Part shown: positions 57,252 to 64,000 of the stretch, in pieces
Position numbering within the stretch: the stretch's first letter is position 1
Layout: every line of letters begins with the position of its first letter
DNA from: Runella zeae DSM 19591
GTDB lineage: Bacteria > Bacteroidota > Bacteroidia > Cytophagales > Spirosomataceae
Length of the DNA: 64,000 nucleotides
Reading direction: 5' to 3'
Assembly (NCBI RefSeq): GCF_000423565.1
Contig: NZ_KE384037.1
Location: forward strand, 338,951-402,950
Program-made: the position numbers and the translations under genes
The notes under the pieces: model-generated
Databases searched by the model: none
Told to the model about the DNA's origin: nothing
The model's input: only the letters and a program-made list of their open reading frames with translations

Positions 57252-57318
57252 AACCGCAAGACAATATCCCTAATTCAAAAAACATATACTCAAAAACAGG
57301 CTTCTTTGCGGTTTTTTA
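57252..57318 (+). terminator. Possible terminator after the serine hydrolase
   Basis: AACCGCAA (57252-57259) and TTGCGGTT (57306-57313) are perfect 8-bp arms 46 bp apart, followed by TTTTACT. The long loop makes it only probable. Confidence 0.5.
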
Positions 57319-57410
57319 CTCCCCCAAATAACATTTAATTGAAAAAACCGTTAAATTCTCGGAGATTAAATGATTAATTTGGCAAAATGTTTGCGGTAGC
57401 GTTTGGTATC

Positions 57411-58448
57411 ATGACGAGAAGACTATTTCTAACCTTGCTTTTAGGACTTTCTTGCTGGCTTGTGAGAGCCCAAGACCCTCAGTTTTCGCAGTTTTATGCG
57501 AATCCCCTTTATCTCAATCCGGCCTTTGCAGGAGGAGATTTGGCTCCCCGTATCATGATGAATTATCGTAATCAATGGCCTGGACTTGCTGCCAACTACG
57601 TCACCACTTCCTTTGGGGTTGATCATTATTTTTCAAACGTCAATAGTGGTGTAGGGCTTTTGTTTGTCAATGACACCCAAGGCACCGGAAGCCTAAGAAC
57701 CTCCGAAATCTCCGCCCAGTATGCATATCAACTCAAGCTTAGCGAAACCACGGCTCTCCGCTTAGGTCTGCAAGGGACTTATGCCAATCGCCGCGCCGAC
57801 TTACGCGAGCTTACTTTTGGCGACCAATACAGTAATCGCGGCTTTACAGGAACCCCCACCGCTGACCCTGTAGCGGCCAATGGTACCCCTTCGATAGGCT
57901 ACATGAGTTTTGCGTCGGGGCTTTTACTTTATTCTGACAAATATTGGGTAGGTGTAGCAGCCCACCACATCAATCGTCCGCAACAAGGGTTTTTTCAAGT
58001 AGCTGACGGAACTCGCTTGCCTCTCAAAGGAAGTATTCATGCAGGGCTTCGGATTCCGTTTGCTGGGTTTACGGGACTAGGCGACGAATGGGACCGTGAA
58101 AAAACGATTTCACCCGCTATTTTGTATAAGTTTCAGGGGAAGTACGATCAGCTTGATTTAGGGGTGTATATTACTTACTCTCCTATTGTGTTGGGGTTGT
58201 GGTACCGAGGTCTACCTATCAAAAAATACGTTGATAATATTTCCAACCGCGAATCGCTCATTGCCCTGGTAGGGTATCGCCAAGACCGATTCTCATTTGG
58301 CTATAGCTATGACATCACCATTTCGTCGCTAGGGCTACCAAGTGGCGGCTCTCATGAGATTTCCCTAGCCTACACTTTTGAGTTTGAACCCTCGCCAAGG
58401 CATCGGGTGCGTCGTAAAGACAAACAACTTTCTTGTCCTAAGTTCTAG
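57411..58448 (+). CDS. PorP/SprF family type IX secretion system outer-membrane protein
   Basis: 345 residues from ATG 57411 (MTRRLFLTLLLGLSCWLVRA, signal peptide); a start at 57387 is less likely. The family hallmark QDPQFSQFYANPLYLNPAFA follows cleavage directly. RIMMNYRNQWPGLAANYVTT, GVGLLFVNDTQGTGSLRT and AYQLKLSETTALRLGLQG are barrel strands of the family; the end has strand SHEISLAYTFEF and a basic tail. PorP/SprF-like proteins anchor or help secrete particular type IX substrates, often large adhesins encoded nearby; no such partner gene is seen here. Confidence 0.87.
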   Translation: MTRRLFLTLLLGLSCWLVRAQDPQFSQFYANPLYLNPAFAGGDLAPRIMMNYRNQWPGLAANYVTTSFGVDHYFSNVNSGVGLLFVNDTQGTGSLRTSEISAQYAYQLKLSETTALRLGLQGTYANRRADLRELTFGDQYSNRGFTGTPTADPVAANGTPSIGYMSFASGLLLYSDKYWVGVAAHHINRPQQGFFQVADGTRLPLKGSIHAGLRIPFAGFTGLGDEWDREKTISPAILYKFQGKYDQLDLGVYITYSPIVLGLWYRGLPIKKYVDNISNRESLIALVGYRQDRFSFGYSYDITISSLGLPSGGSHEISLAYTFEFEPSPRHRVRRKDKQLSCPKF

Positions 58449-58457
58449 GATTTTTGA

Positions 58458-59084
58458 CTACAAATATACTTGGTTTGTCACCACATCTTTAAGACGTTGG
58501 TCGTGGGTTACGACTACCAAGCTAGCACCGATTTGTTCGGATTGATTCTTCAATAGTTCAATCACTTTTTGGCAGTTGACGTCGTCTAAGCTAGAAGTAG
58601 GCTCATCCGCCAAAATCACCGAAGGATTGTTCATCAAAGCCCGCGCAATACTCACGCGCTGCTGCTCTCCTTGGCTAAGTTGATGCGTTTTTTTGGAAAG
58701 ATGCTCCGCAAAGCCTAGCTGCTCAGCCAACTCTTTGACCTTATTTTTATCTTGAGATTTTTGGGCTAAATAATTGGGCAATAAAACATTGTCCATCACA
58801 CTCAACGAACTCACAAAATGGGCACGTTGGTAAATAATCCCAATTTGGCTGGCTCGTATTGCCGCCACTTCCGAAGCCGAAAGAGGAGTAATATCTTTTT
58901 CATTGATCCAGACCTGCCCCTTTTCAGGACGCAACAAAAGCGCCATTAGATGCAGAAATGTGGTTTTACCCCTTCCCGATTGCCCCAAAATAAGCAAGGC
59001 TTCACGGTCTTCACAGCGAATATCAGGAAATGAAAATGTTTTCTGTGGTGAATAAGAGAAAGTCAGTTGATGGCACGCAATCAT
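58458..59084 (-). CDS. ABC transporter ATP-binding protein, LolD/MacB-like
   Basis: 208 residues, single nucleotide-binding domain. Walker A GQSGRGKTTFL (34-44), Q-loop IGIIYQRAHFVSSLSV, signature LSQGEQQRVSIARAL, Walker B VILADEPTSSLD and switch His in VVVTHDQ are intact. The spacing fits the LolD/FtsE/MacB type that drives FtsX-like permeases. No permease gene is adjacent; the gene is convergent with porP-like (10 bp between stops), so a partner must be elsewhere. Confidence 0.88.
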   Translation of the reverse strand: MIACHQLTFSYSPQKTFSFPDIRCEDREALLILGQSGRGKTTFLHLMALLLRPEKGQVWINEKDITPLSASEVAAIRASQIGIIYQRAHFVSSLSVMDNVLLPNYLAQKSQDKNKVKELAEQLGFAEHLSKKTHQLSQGEQQRVSIARALMNNPSVILADEPTSSLDDVNCQKVIELLKNQSEQIGASLVVVTHDQRLKDVVTNQVYL

Positions 59085-59179
59085 GGGGTAGGATTTCTAT
59101 TTCTACATTTTTTATACAAAGAAACTTAGAAACAGATAAACTCCCAACCCCTGACTTCAATTTTAGGATATATTAAAAA

Positions 59180-59234
59180 TTACCAAGTTTATGCCCATAC
59201 TGTATCGTAGGAAAAATATAGGTAAACTTGGTAA
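59180..59234 (-). terminator. Terminator-like hairpin after the unknown gene
   Basis: TTACCAAGTTTA (59180-59191) and TAAACTTGGTAA (59223-59234) form a perfect 12-bp inverted repeat with a 31-nt loop. On the minus strand TTTTTAATAT follows. It begins 5 bp beyond the stop of the gene at 59240. Confidence 0.75.
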
Positions 59235-59239
59235 GTTTT

Positions 59240-60397
59240 TTAGTGACCAAAACGACGTTTTACAATCTCTAGCAGCTCCCCTACGGTATCGCCTGTCATA
59301 TCCCAGAGATATTGAGAGGCAAATTTATAGCTAATCAAACTCCGAGCAGTTGCAAAATCAGGGGCTTGCTCTAGCTCCGCAATGGCACTTTCGTAAGCAC
59401 TATTGCTTCCACTAAAGAGCTGGTGAATAAACATAAACTTTTGGTGTAATGGAATATTCTGTGAAATACTCGCAATAGGTTGTTTTTGGTAAGAATCAGA
59501 CACCGTTGATTGCTCAGTACGTAGACGGTCGTTGAGAGATTCTTTGAGTCCATTGCCTGCCGAGTCATTGATTGTGGGGCGAGATACAGTAGGTAGCGGA
59601 ACAGTTGGCTTGAATGACTCTACCGGCTTAGGCATTTCTATGGGTTTTGTTACCATTGATTCCTCCATTTTCACAGGCTGTACCACTGGTGTTTCTTCTA
59701 CCAAAGTATCAAAGAAAGATTTGGCAGCGGGTGTTTCTATCACTGGTGCGGGAGGCTCAGGTCGGGCTACTTTTTTCAAAAGAGAAGTTACGTCCAAAGG
59801 CACCTTTTCCGAAAAGGCTCCCACCCATTGCTCTATCGAATCAAGCTCAGAAGCTCGCTGTGCTATCACCTGCTCCGACCATTCTATTGCCTGATTGACG
59901 TAGATAAATGCCCTATCTGAAAGGGAATCGGCCAAAGCTTGAGGCACTATTTTATTGAATCTCACATACTTCCGTAGCTGCTGTATAGTTTCGGCAGTGA
60001 CCGTAAAATTGGTCTGGTTTCTGAAGATTTCGTTAAAGTAGCTATTGGGGTCGATAAGGAGCACCAAAGTGTCTTTGGTCGCCTCTCCCAAAATAGGCTC
60101 CAGATATTCACGTTTGACGGAGATATTACGCGAAACCACATTCATAAACTGTTTGAGAGCCTCTCTTACTTCCGCATTTTCAAAATCAAAAAATGGGCTC
60201 TTAAATGCCTCCGCATCGGCCTTCCACTTATCATATAAACTACTGATGACAAACAAGTTTATCTGTGGAATTGCCGTCAAATTCAGAATATGTTGACCTG
60301 ACGCACTTGAGTTGTGGAGAAAAAAATCGTCGCACACTTTTCGCGCAAAACGCTGACTATAGTCATTAAGTACCGAAACATTAAACTTGTGAAGCAT
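59240..60397 (-). CDS. Conserved Bacteroidota protein of unknown function
   Basis: 385 residues, no signal or membrane segment. The N-terminal part (1-205) is helical and includes LFVISSLYDKWKADAEAFKS and WSEQVIAQRASELDSIEQWV. A proline/valine-rich linker spans about 209-275 (PEPPAPVIETPAAK, KPIEMPKPVESFKPTVPLPT). The C-terminal domain (about 316-385) starts IPLHQKFMFIHQLFSGSNSA and ends EIVKRRFGH, a helical pattern common in Bacteroidota proteins of unknown role. Divergent from the thymidine kinase gene. Linker plus terminal domain suggests a cytoplasmic scaffold or regulator; no function is claimed. Confidence 0.6.
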   Translation of the reverse strand: MLHKFNVSVLNDYSQRFARKVCDDFFLHNSSASGQHILNLTAIPQINLFVISSLYDKWKADAEAFKSPFFDFENAEVREALKQFMNVVSRNISVKREYLEPILGEATKDTLVLLIDPNSYFNEIFRNQTNFTVTAETIQQLRKYVRFNKIVPQALADSLSDRAFIYVNQAIEWSEQVIAQRASELDSIEQWVGAFSEKVPLDVTSLLKKVARPEPPAPVIETPAAKSFFDTLVEETPVVQPVKMEESMVTKPIEMPKPVESFKPTVPLPTVSRPTINDSAGNGLKESLNDRLRTEQSTVSDSYQKQPIASISQNIPLHQKFMFIHQLFSGSNSAYESAIAELEQAPDFATARSLISYKFASQYLWDMTGDTVGELLEIVKRRFGH

Positions 60398-60521
60398 CCT
60401 AAAAATTGTTTGTTTTGTAAAAGTAGTTTGCAGGATTCAGTTATCTATGATTCATTATTCGAAAAATTTTTAGACTCTATTTTACAGTTCCCTCTGTCTC
60501 CATTTTTGTTGTTTTATTAAC

Positions 60522-61109
60522 ATGTTTATCGAGCCCAATCACAACTCCAAAAACACACACCCTCGCATCGGTTGGGTAGAAGTAGTCTGCGGTTCAATGT
60601 TTTCTGGCAAAACCGAAGAGCTTATTCGTCGTCTCAACCGCGCCAAAATCGCCCGTCAGAAAGTAGAAATCTTTAAGCCTGCCATTGATAAACGTTACCA
60701 TGAGGAGGACATTGTTTCGCACAACGAAAATTCAATTCGCTCTACGCCTATTCACACCTCCGACGAAATTTTACTTTTTGCGGGTGACTGCGACGTGGTA
60801 GGTATCGACGAAGCTCAATTTTTAGACCAAGGCCTCGTAGATGTCTGCAACAAACTTGCTAACAATGGAAAACGAGTCATCGTAGCAGGTTTGGATATGG
60901 ATTTTGCCGGCAAACCTTTCGGTCCTATCCCCTTACTTATGTCTATTGCTGAGTATGTCACCAAAGTCCACGCCGTGTGTGTCGTATGTGGAGAAGTGGC
61001 GCAATATTCGTACCGAAAAGTAACTTCTCAAGATAAAATTCTTTTGGGCGAAACAGATTCTTACGAAGCTCGCTGCCGAAGATGCTACAATCTGGGAGAT
61101 TTGGCTTGA
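60522..61109 (+). CDS. tdk: Thymidine kinase (type II)
   Basis: 195 residues. P-loop [12 protein letters not shown] (about 23-34) binds [13 protein letters not shown] carries the DEAQ base; the lasso domain zinc cysteines are in CVVCGEVA and [23 protein letters not shown] and the YRKV segment bind thymidine. It phosphorylates thymidine to dTMP in the salvage pathway. Full length for the bacterial type II enzyme. Confidence 0.95.
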   Translation: MFIEPNHNSKNTHPRIGWVEVVCGSMFSGKTEELIRRLNRAKIARQKVEIFKPAIDKRYHEEDIVSHNENSIRSTPIHTSDEILLFAGDCDVVGIDEAQFLDQGLVDVCNKLANNGKRVIVAGLDMDFAGKPFGPIPLLMSIAEYVTKVHAVCVVCGEVAQYSYRKVTSQDKILLGETDSYEARCRRCYNLGDLA

Positions 61110-61152
61110 TTGTTGTGGGCAGCATAAACGTAGGAAAAATTCTCTCTGTTTT

Positions 61153-62382
61153 ATGCGCGGTTTGATCATTACGTGTTGCTGCTTACTTCTAGCATTTTGT
61201 GTTCGTGCCCAAGGCGGCTATTTGCTATTGTCGGGAAAAATCATCGACAAAGTCACCCAAAAACCCATTGCCCATGCCTATATCGGGATGATGAGCAAAG
61301 GAACGGGTACACTCACCAACGACGACGGCCAGTTTTTTTATCGTTTCCCTCGCATAGCGGTCGATTCAGCCCTAGTAGTGGCCGTCATTGGCTATCAACC
61401 TTTTCAGCAGAAAGCATCGTCTTTTCAACCCAATCAAAAAGACGTAGTCATTGAGCTTACTCCCGCTACCCCTCGCGTGCTTGATAGTAGTTATATCAAA
61501 ACCTTTGAAGCCCGAAACCTGGTGGCCGAAGCGCTTGGAAAAATCAAGAAAAACAATCCTCAAGTGCCTTATTTACTGAGTGGTTTTTATCGCGAAACCC
61601 TCCAACAAGACGGCGAATACATCGAAATTAGAGAAGCTGTATTGCATAGTGAAAAAGATCCTCGCCCCAAAACTTTGATTCCCGAAAAAGTAAAGGCAAT
61701 CAGAGGCCGCACTTTCACGAGTACAAACCGCTCCAAGGCTCTTGAAGGTTATGCCTTTCCCAACGGAGCGAGTATTGTCACTCATTCTATTGATGTAGGC
61801 ACACCCGAATACCTCGACGGTAAAAATCTCTATGATTACGCCTATCAAATCGACGATACCATCACGCATTATTTGGGAAAAGAAGTCTATCGCATTTTGT
61901 TCAAACCAGCTAGTACAGGCCTCAAAGCTGCCCGCAATGGTGTCATTTGTATCAGCGCTGCTGACTCCGCTATTGTACGTATCGAATACGACTTTACGAG
62001 CGAGGGCGTCAAGGATGTTTTGAAAACAGGAGCTAACGACAAACTCTTTGGCAAAACCAAACGCGAACCCAAGCGACTTTATACTTGTATCAATTACAAA
62101 CCTTTCAATGGTAAATGGTTTTTGCAAGATTATCGAATGCTTTTGGATACTCAATTTGAACAAAAAAATGCCCAAGTACTCGGCACTATTAAACTGCAAT
62201 TTGCTACTACCGAAATCCAAAAAAGCAACGGCAACCGTATCCCCGAAACTGATATATTGGTAGATACCGAAAATTTTTCCCAGCAAAGCATTCCCAAATA
62301 CGACGAAGTTATTTGGGGAAACTTCAACTTTATCATCCCTTCCGACGCCATGCGTCAGATTGTAAATAGCTTGATAAAATAA
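61153..62382 (+). CDS. Carboxypeptidase-regulatory-like domain protein, exported
   Basis: 409 residues with signal peptide to FCVRAQ. The N-terminal domain (LSGKIIDKVTQKPIAHAYIG, about 25-44; then TLTNDDGQFFYRFP and VVAVIGYQPFQQKA) is the carboxypeptidase-regulatory beta-sandwich seen also in SusC proteins. The rest (from ALGKIKKNNPQVPYLLSGFY) is of unknown fold, with YRETLQQDGEYIEIREAVL resembling the start of the DUF5686-type region but shorter. No barrel terminus is evident. Role unknown. A long open frame on the opposite strand (61573-62442) is not taken as a gene. Confidence 0.75.
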   Translation: MRGLIITCCCLLLAFCVRAQGGYLLLSGKIIDKVTQKPIAHAYIGMMSKGTGTLTNDDGQFFYRFPRIAVDSALVVAVIGYQPFQQKASSFQPNQKDVVIELTPATPRVLDSSYIKTFEARNLVAEALGKIKKNNPQVPYLLSGFYRETLQQDGEYIEIREAVLHSEKDPRPKTLIPEKVKAIRGRTFTSTNRSKALEGYAFPNGASIVTHSIDVGTPEYLDGKNLYDYAYQIDDTITHYLGKEVYRILFKPASTGLKAARNGVICISAADSAIVRIEYDFTSEGVKDVLKTGANDKLFGKTKREPKRLYTCINYKPFNGKWFLQDYRMLLDTQFEQKNAQVLGTIKLQFATTEIQKSNGNRIPETDILVDTENFSQQSIPKYDEVIWGNFNFIIPSDAMRQIVNSLIK

Positions 62383-62457
62383 GTCTGTTGTGTTTTGAAA
62401 CCTTAAAAAAGTTAGCCAACTTGTCGGACTTGTATCATCCATTCACTTCTGACACAA

Positions 62458-64000
62458 ATGAAAACTCGGCCTTTACTTTGGTTAGCTACTTTGGGTTTAT
62501 TTTGCATTTACGGGCTCTCAGCGCAGGGTCAATCTAAAATTGACTTAGAGACTGTTCTCCAAAAACACGTAAAAAACTACTACGGAGACTTATACGAATT
62601 TATGAGCTTGCCTAGCAATGCTCACATCAAAGAGCAAATTCAACCTAATTTGGATTGGTTGAAAAAAGCTTTTGAAAAACAAGGCTTCCGCACCGAAGCA
62701 TTGCCCACGGCGGGGCATCCTGTTTTTTTTGCTGAAAAAGTACCTGCTGTTTCTCCCAAAGGCAAGCTCAAAACGTTGTTGTTTTATATGCACTTTGATG
62801 GGCAGCCGGTGGAGCCTGAAAAATGGCAGCAAGCTTCGCCCTATCAGCCTGTCTTGAAAAAACGCACCGCCGACGGCAAATGGGAAGCGCTAGACTGGAA
62901 TCTTCTTCAAAAAAACTATGACCCCGAATGGCGGATTTTTGCCCGTGCTGTTTCTGACGATAAAGGACCGATTTTGATGCTCTTGGCGGCACTAGACATG
63001 ATGCAAAAAGAAAAAATCAATTCTCCTTATCACATCAAAGTCATTTTGGACAGTGAAGAGGAAATTGGCGCGCCGCATTTGGCCGAAACCGTCAAAAAAT
63101 ACAAAGACAAGCTCGCTGCCGATTTTTTGATGGTCATGGACGGAGGACGACATCTTTCCAATGAACCAACCCTCACTTATGGCTGTCGCGGAATAGCCAC
63201 GATTACCCTCACCACCTACGGCCCTAAAATATCTCAGCACAGTGGGCATTACGGGAATTATGCCCCCAATCCTGCTCTTAGAATGGCGCAGTTGCTTGCA
63301 TCTATGAAAGATGAAGACGGACGGGTAACAATTCCGGGCTACTATGAAGGCATCAAAATCGACGAAAATGCGCGTAAAATCCTAGCCGCTGTACCCGACG
63401 ACCCCGAGCTTATTCGCCAAAAACTAGTATTTACTCAGCCCGACAAAGTAGGAAGTAATTATCAAGAAGCGCTCCAATATCCTTCTTTAAACATTCGCGG
63501 ATTGGTATCTGCCAATATCGGCGAAAAAGCCAATACCATTGTGCCAGACGAAGCTACCGCCGAAATCGACCTTCGCCTTGTGCCCGAGTCTTCTCCTGAT
63601 TATTTGATTGGGTTAGTTAGAAAACATATTGAGTCAAAGGGATATGTAATTCTGGACCACAAACCAACCGATGCCGAAAGGCTAAAATTTCCTAAAATTG
63701 TGACCCTAACCGAAAATGAATCAAGGATGCTACCTTTCCGTACCGATTTTGGCATCTATCCCGACCGTTGGCTTACGGCGGCATTGGTCAGAACTTTTGG
63801 GAAAGAACCCATCAAAATCCGAATGACGGGAGGCTCCGTACCGATAGTGCCTTTTTTGCGTGAACTAAACTTGCCCGCTATTCATGTACCCATGGTCAAT
63901 ATAGACAATAACCAACACGCCGCCAATGAAAATTTAAGACTAGGAAACTACACGGAAGGTATCAAAACATGGATGGCTATTTTGACCCAAGAAGATGTAA
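62458..64000 (+). CDS. M20 family metallopeptidase, C-terminus beyond window
   Basis: Open from ATG 62458 through the window edge without a stop (514 complete codons). A signal peptide (MKTRPLLWLATLGLFCIYGL, then SAQ) marks an exported enzyme. Zinc ligands of the M20 fold are in LLFYMHFDGQPVEP (His), ARAVSDDKGP (bridging Asp), the Glu pair in DSEEEIGAP, MVMDGG (Asp) and NIDNNQHAANEN (His); SGHYGNYAPNP belongs to the dimerisation lid. It likely cleaves dipeptides or N-acyl amino acids in the periplasm. A TAA at the very edge (63998-64000) is out of frame. Only a few residues are probably missing. Confidence 0.9.
   Translation, partial: MKTRPLLWLATLGLFCIYGLSAQGQSKIDLETVLQKHVKNYYGDLYEFMSLPSNAHIKEQIQPNLDWLKKAFEKQGFRTEALPTAGHPVFFAEKVPAVSPKGKLKTLLFYMHFDGQPVEPEKWQQASPYQPVLKKRTADGKWEALDWNLLQKNYDPEWRIFARAVSDDKGPILMLLAALDMMQKEKINSPYHIKVILDSEEEIGAPHLAETVKKYKDKLAADFLMVMDGGRHLSNEPTLTYGCRGIATITLTTYGPKISQHSGHYGNYAPNPALRMAQLLASMKDEDGRVTIPGYYEGIKIDENARKILAAVPDDPELIRQKLVFTQPDKVGSNYQEALQYPSLNIRGLVSANIGEKANTIVPDEATAEIDLRLVPESSPDYLIGLVRKHIESKGYVILDHKPTDAERLKFPKIVTLTENESRMLPFRTDFGIYPDRWLTAALVRTFGKEPIKIRMTGGSVPIVPFLRELNLPAIHVPMVNIDNNQHAANENLRLGNYTEGIKTWMAILTQEDV

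Noticed and set aside
61573-62442. 289-codon minus-strand open frame
   Set aside because: Lies antisense to the exported carboxypeptidase-regulatory-domain protein; no recognisable domain or start context.

Overview
The window comes from a member of the Bacteroidota, most likely an aerobic Cytophagales-type bacterium; genus is not claimed. Evidence: two SusC/SusD pairs, one with an STN-type SusC behind an ECF sigma/FecR pair; Bacteroidota-type promoters (TTTG, about 20 nt, TAnnTTTG); a PorP/SprF-like type IX secretion protein; DUF5686, DUF4833 and DUF6249 families; a Bacteroidota-type serine palmitoyltransferase; several families of short palindromic intergenic repeats. No rRNA, tRNA or CRISPR array was seen.

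Layout. (1) 1-750: a Y1 HUH transposase of the IS200/IS605-RAYT type, cut by the window edge, followed by an array of short palindromes. (2) 756-16864, all on the minus strand: polysaccharide/glycoside utilisation locus 1, reading sigma factor, FecR anti-sigma, SusC with STN domain, SusD, FAD oxidoreductase, DUF1080 protein, D-tagatose 3-epimerase-like isomerase, ThuA protein, second TIM-barrel isomerase, alpha/beta hydrolase, DUF4432 epimerase-like protein, cupin. It has no classical glycoside hydrolase; the gene set fits oxidation/elimination chemistry on a small glycoside or keto-sugar. A predicted plus-strand antisense RNA lies across the susC leader. (3) 17163-30627, plus strand: a TetR regulator followed by a compact sphingolipid gene cluster: serine palmitoyltransferase, GNAT-type candidate ceramide synthase, NAD-dependent candidate ceramide reductase, DUF5686 outer-membrane protein, nucleotidyltransferase, ATP-grasp protein, CDP-alcohol phosphotransferase, flippase-like membrane protein, HAD protein, PfkB kinase, DUF4833 protein and an FA2H-like fatty acid hydroxylase. 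Together these can be read as a full route: ceramide backbone, kinase plus cytidylyltransferase activation of a head group, transfer of the phospho-head group, and hydroxylation of the acyl chain. This is the most interesting part of the window. (4) 30703-47275, minus strand: locus 2, with an IclR regulator, SusC, SusD, LamG protein, GH10 xylanase, enolase-superfamily dehydratase (glucarate dehydratase-like), GH5-like hydrolase, SDR, GH2 hydrolase, MFS transporter and RraA-family aldolase; it looks like a plant hemicellulose locus coupled to sugar-acid catabolism. (5) 48047-53723, plus strand: a TolC/adaptor/RND efflux operon. (6) 54020-64000: ECF sigma, zinc-finger anti-sigma and DUF6249 protein; a class C beta-lactamase-like serine hydrolase; a PorP/SprF-like protein; a LolD-like ABC ATPase; an unknown Bacteroidota protein; thymidine kinase; a carboxypeptidase-regulatory-domain protein; and an M20 metallopeptidase that runs off the right edge.

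The intergenic spaces hold several repeat families: an ACCCC-TAC-GGGGT/GCCCC-TAT-GGGGC palindrome family (450-746), an ACGGGCT-acc-AGCCCGT family interrupted by a 120-bp nested inverted repeat (39170-39445), a GGGCTAAAGCCC family (39491, 53811) and tandem hairpins at 31459-31507.

All functions are inferred by reading motifs; no searches were run. Several starts were moved inward from the longest open frame where a signal peptide, conserved N-terminus or operon overlap argues for it.
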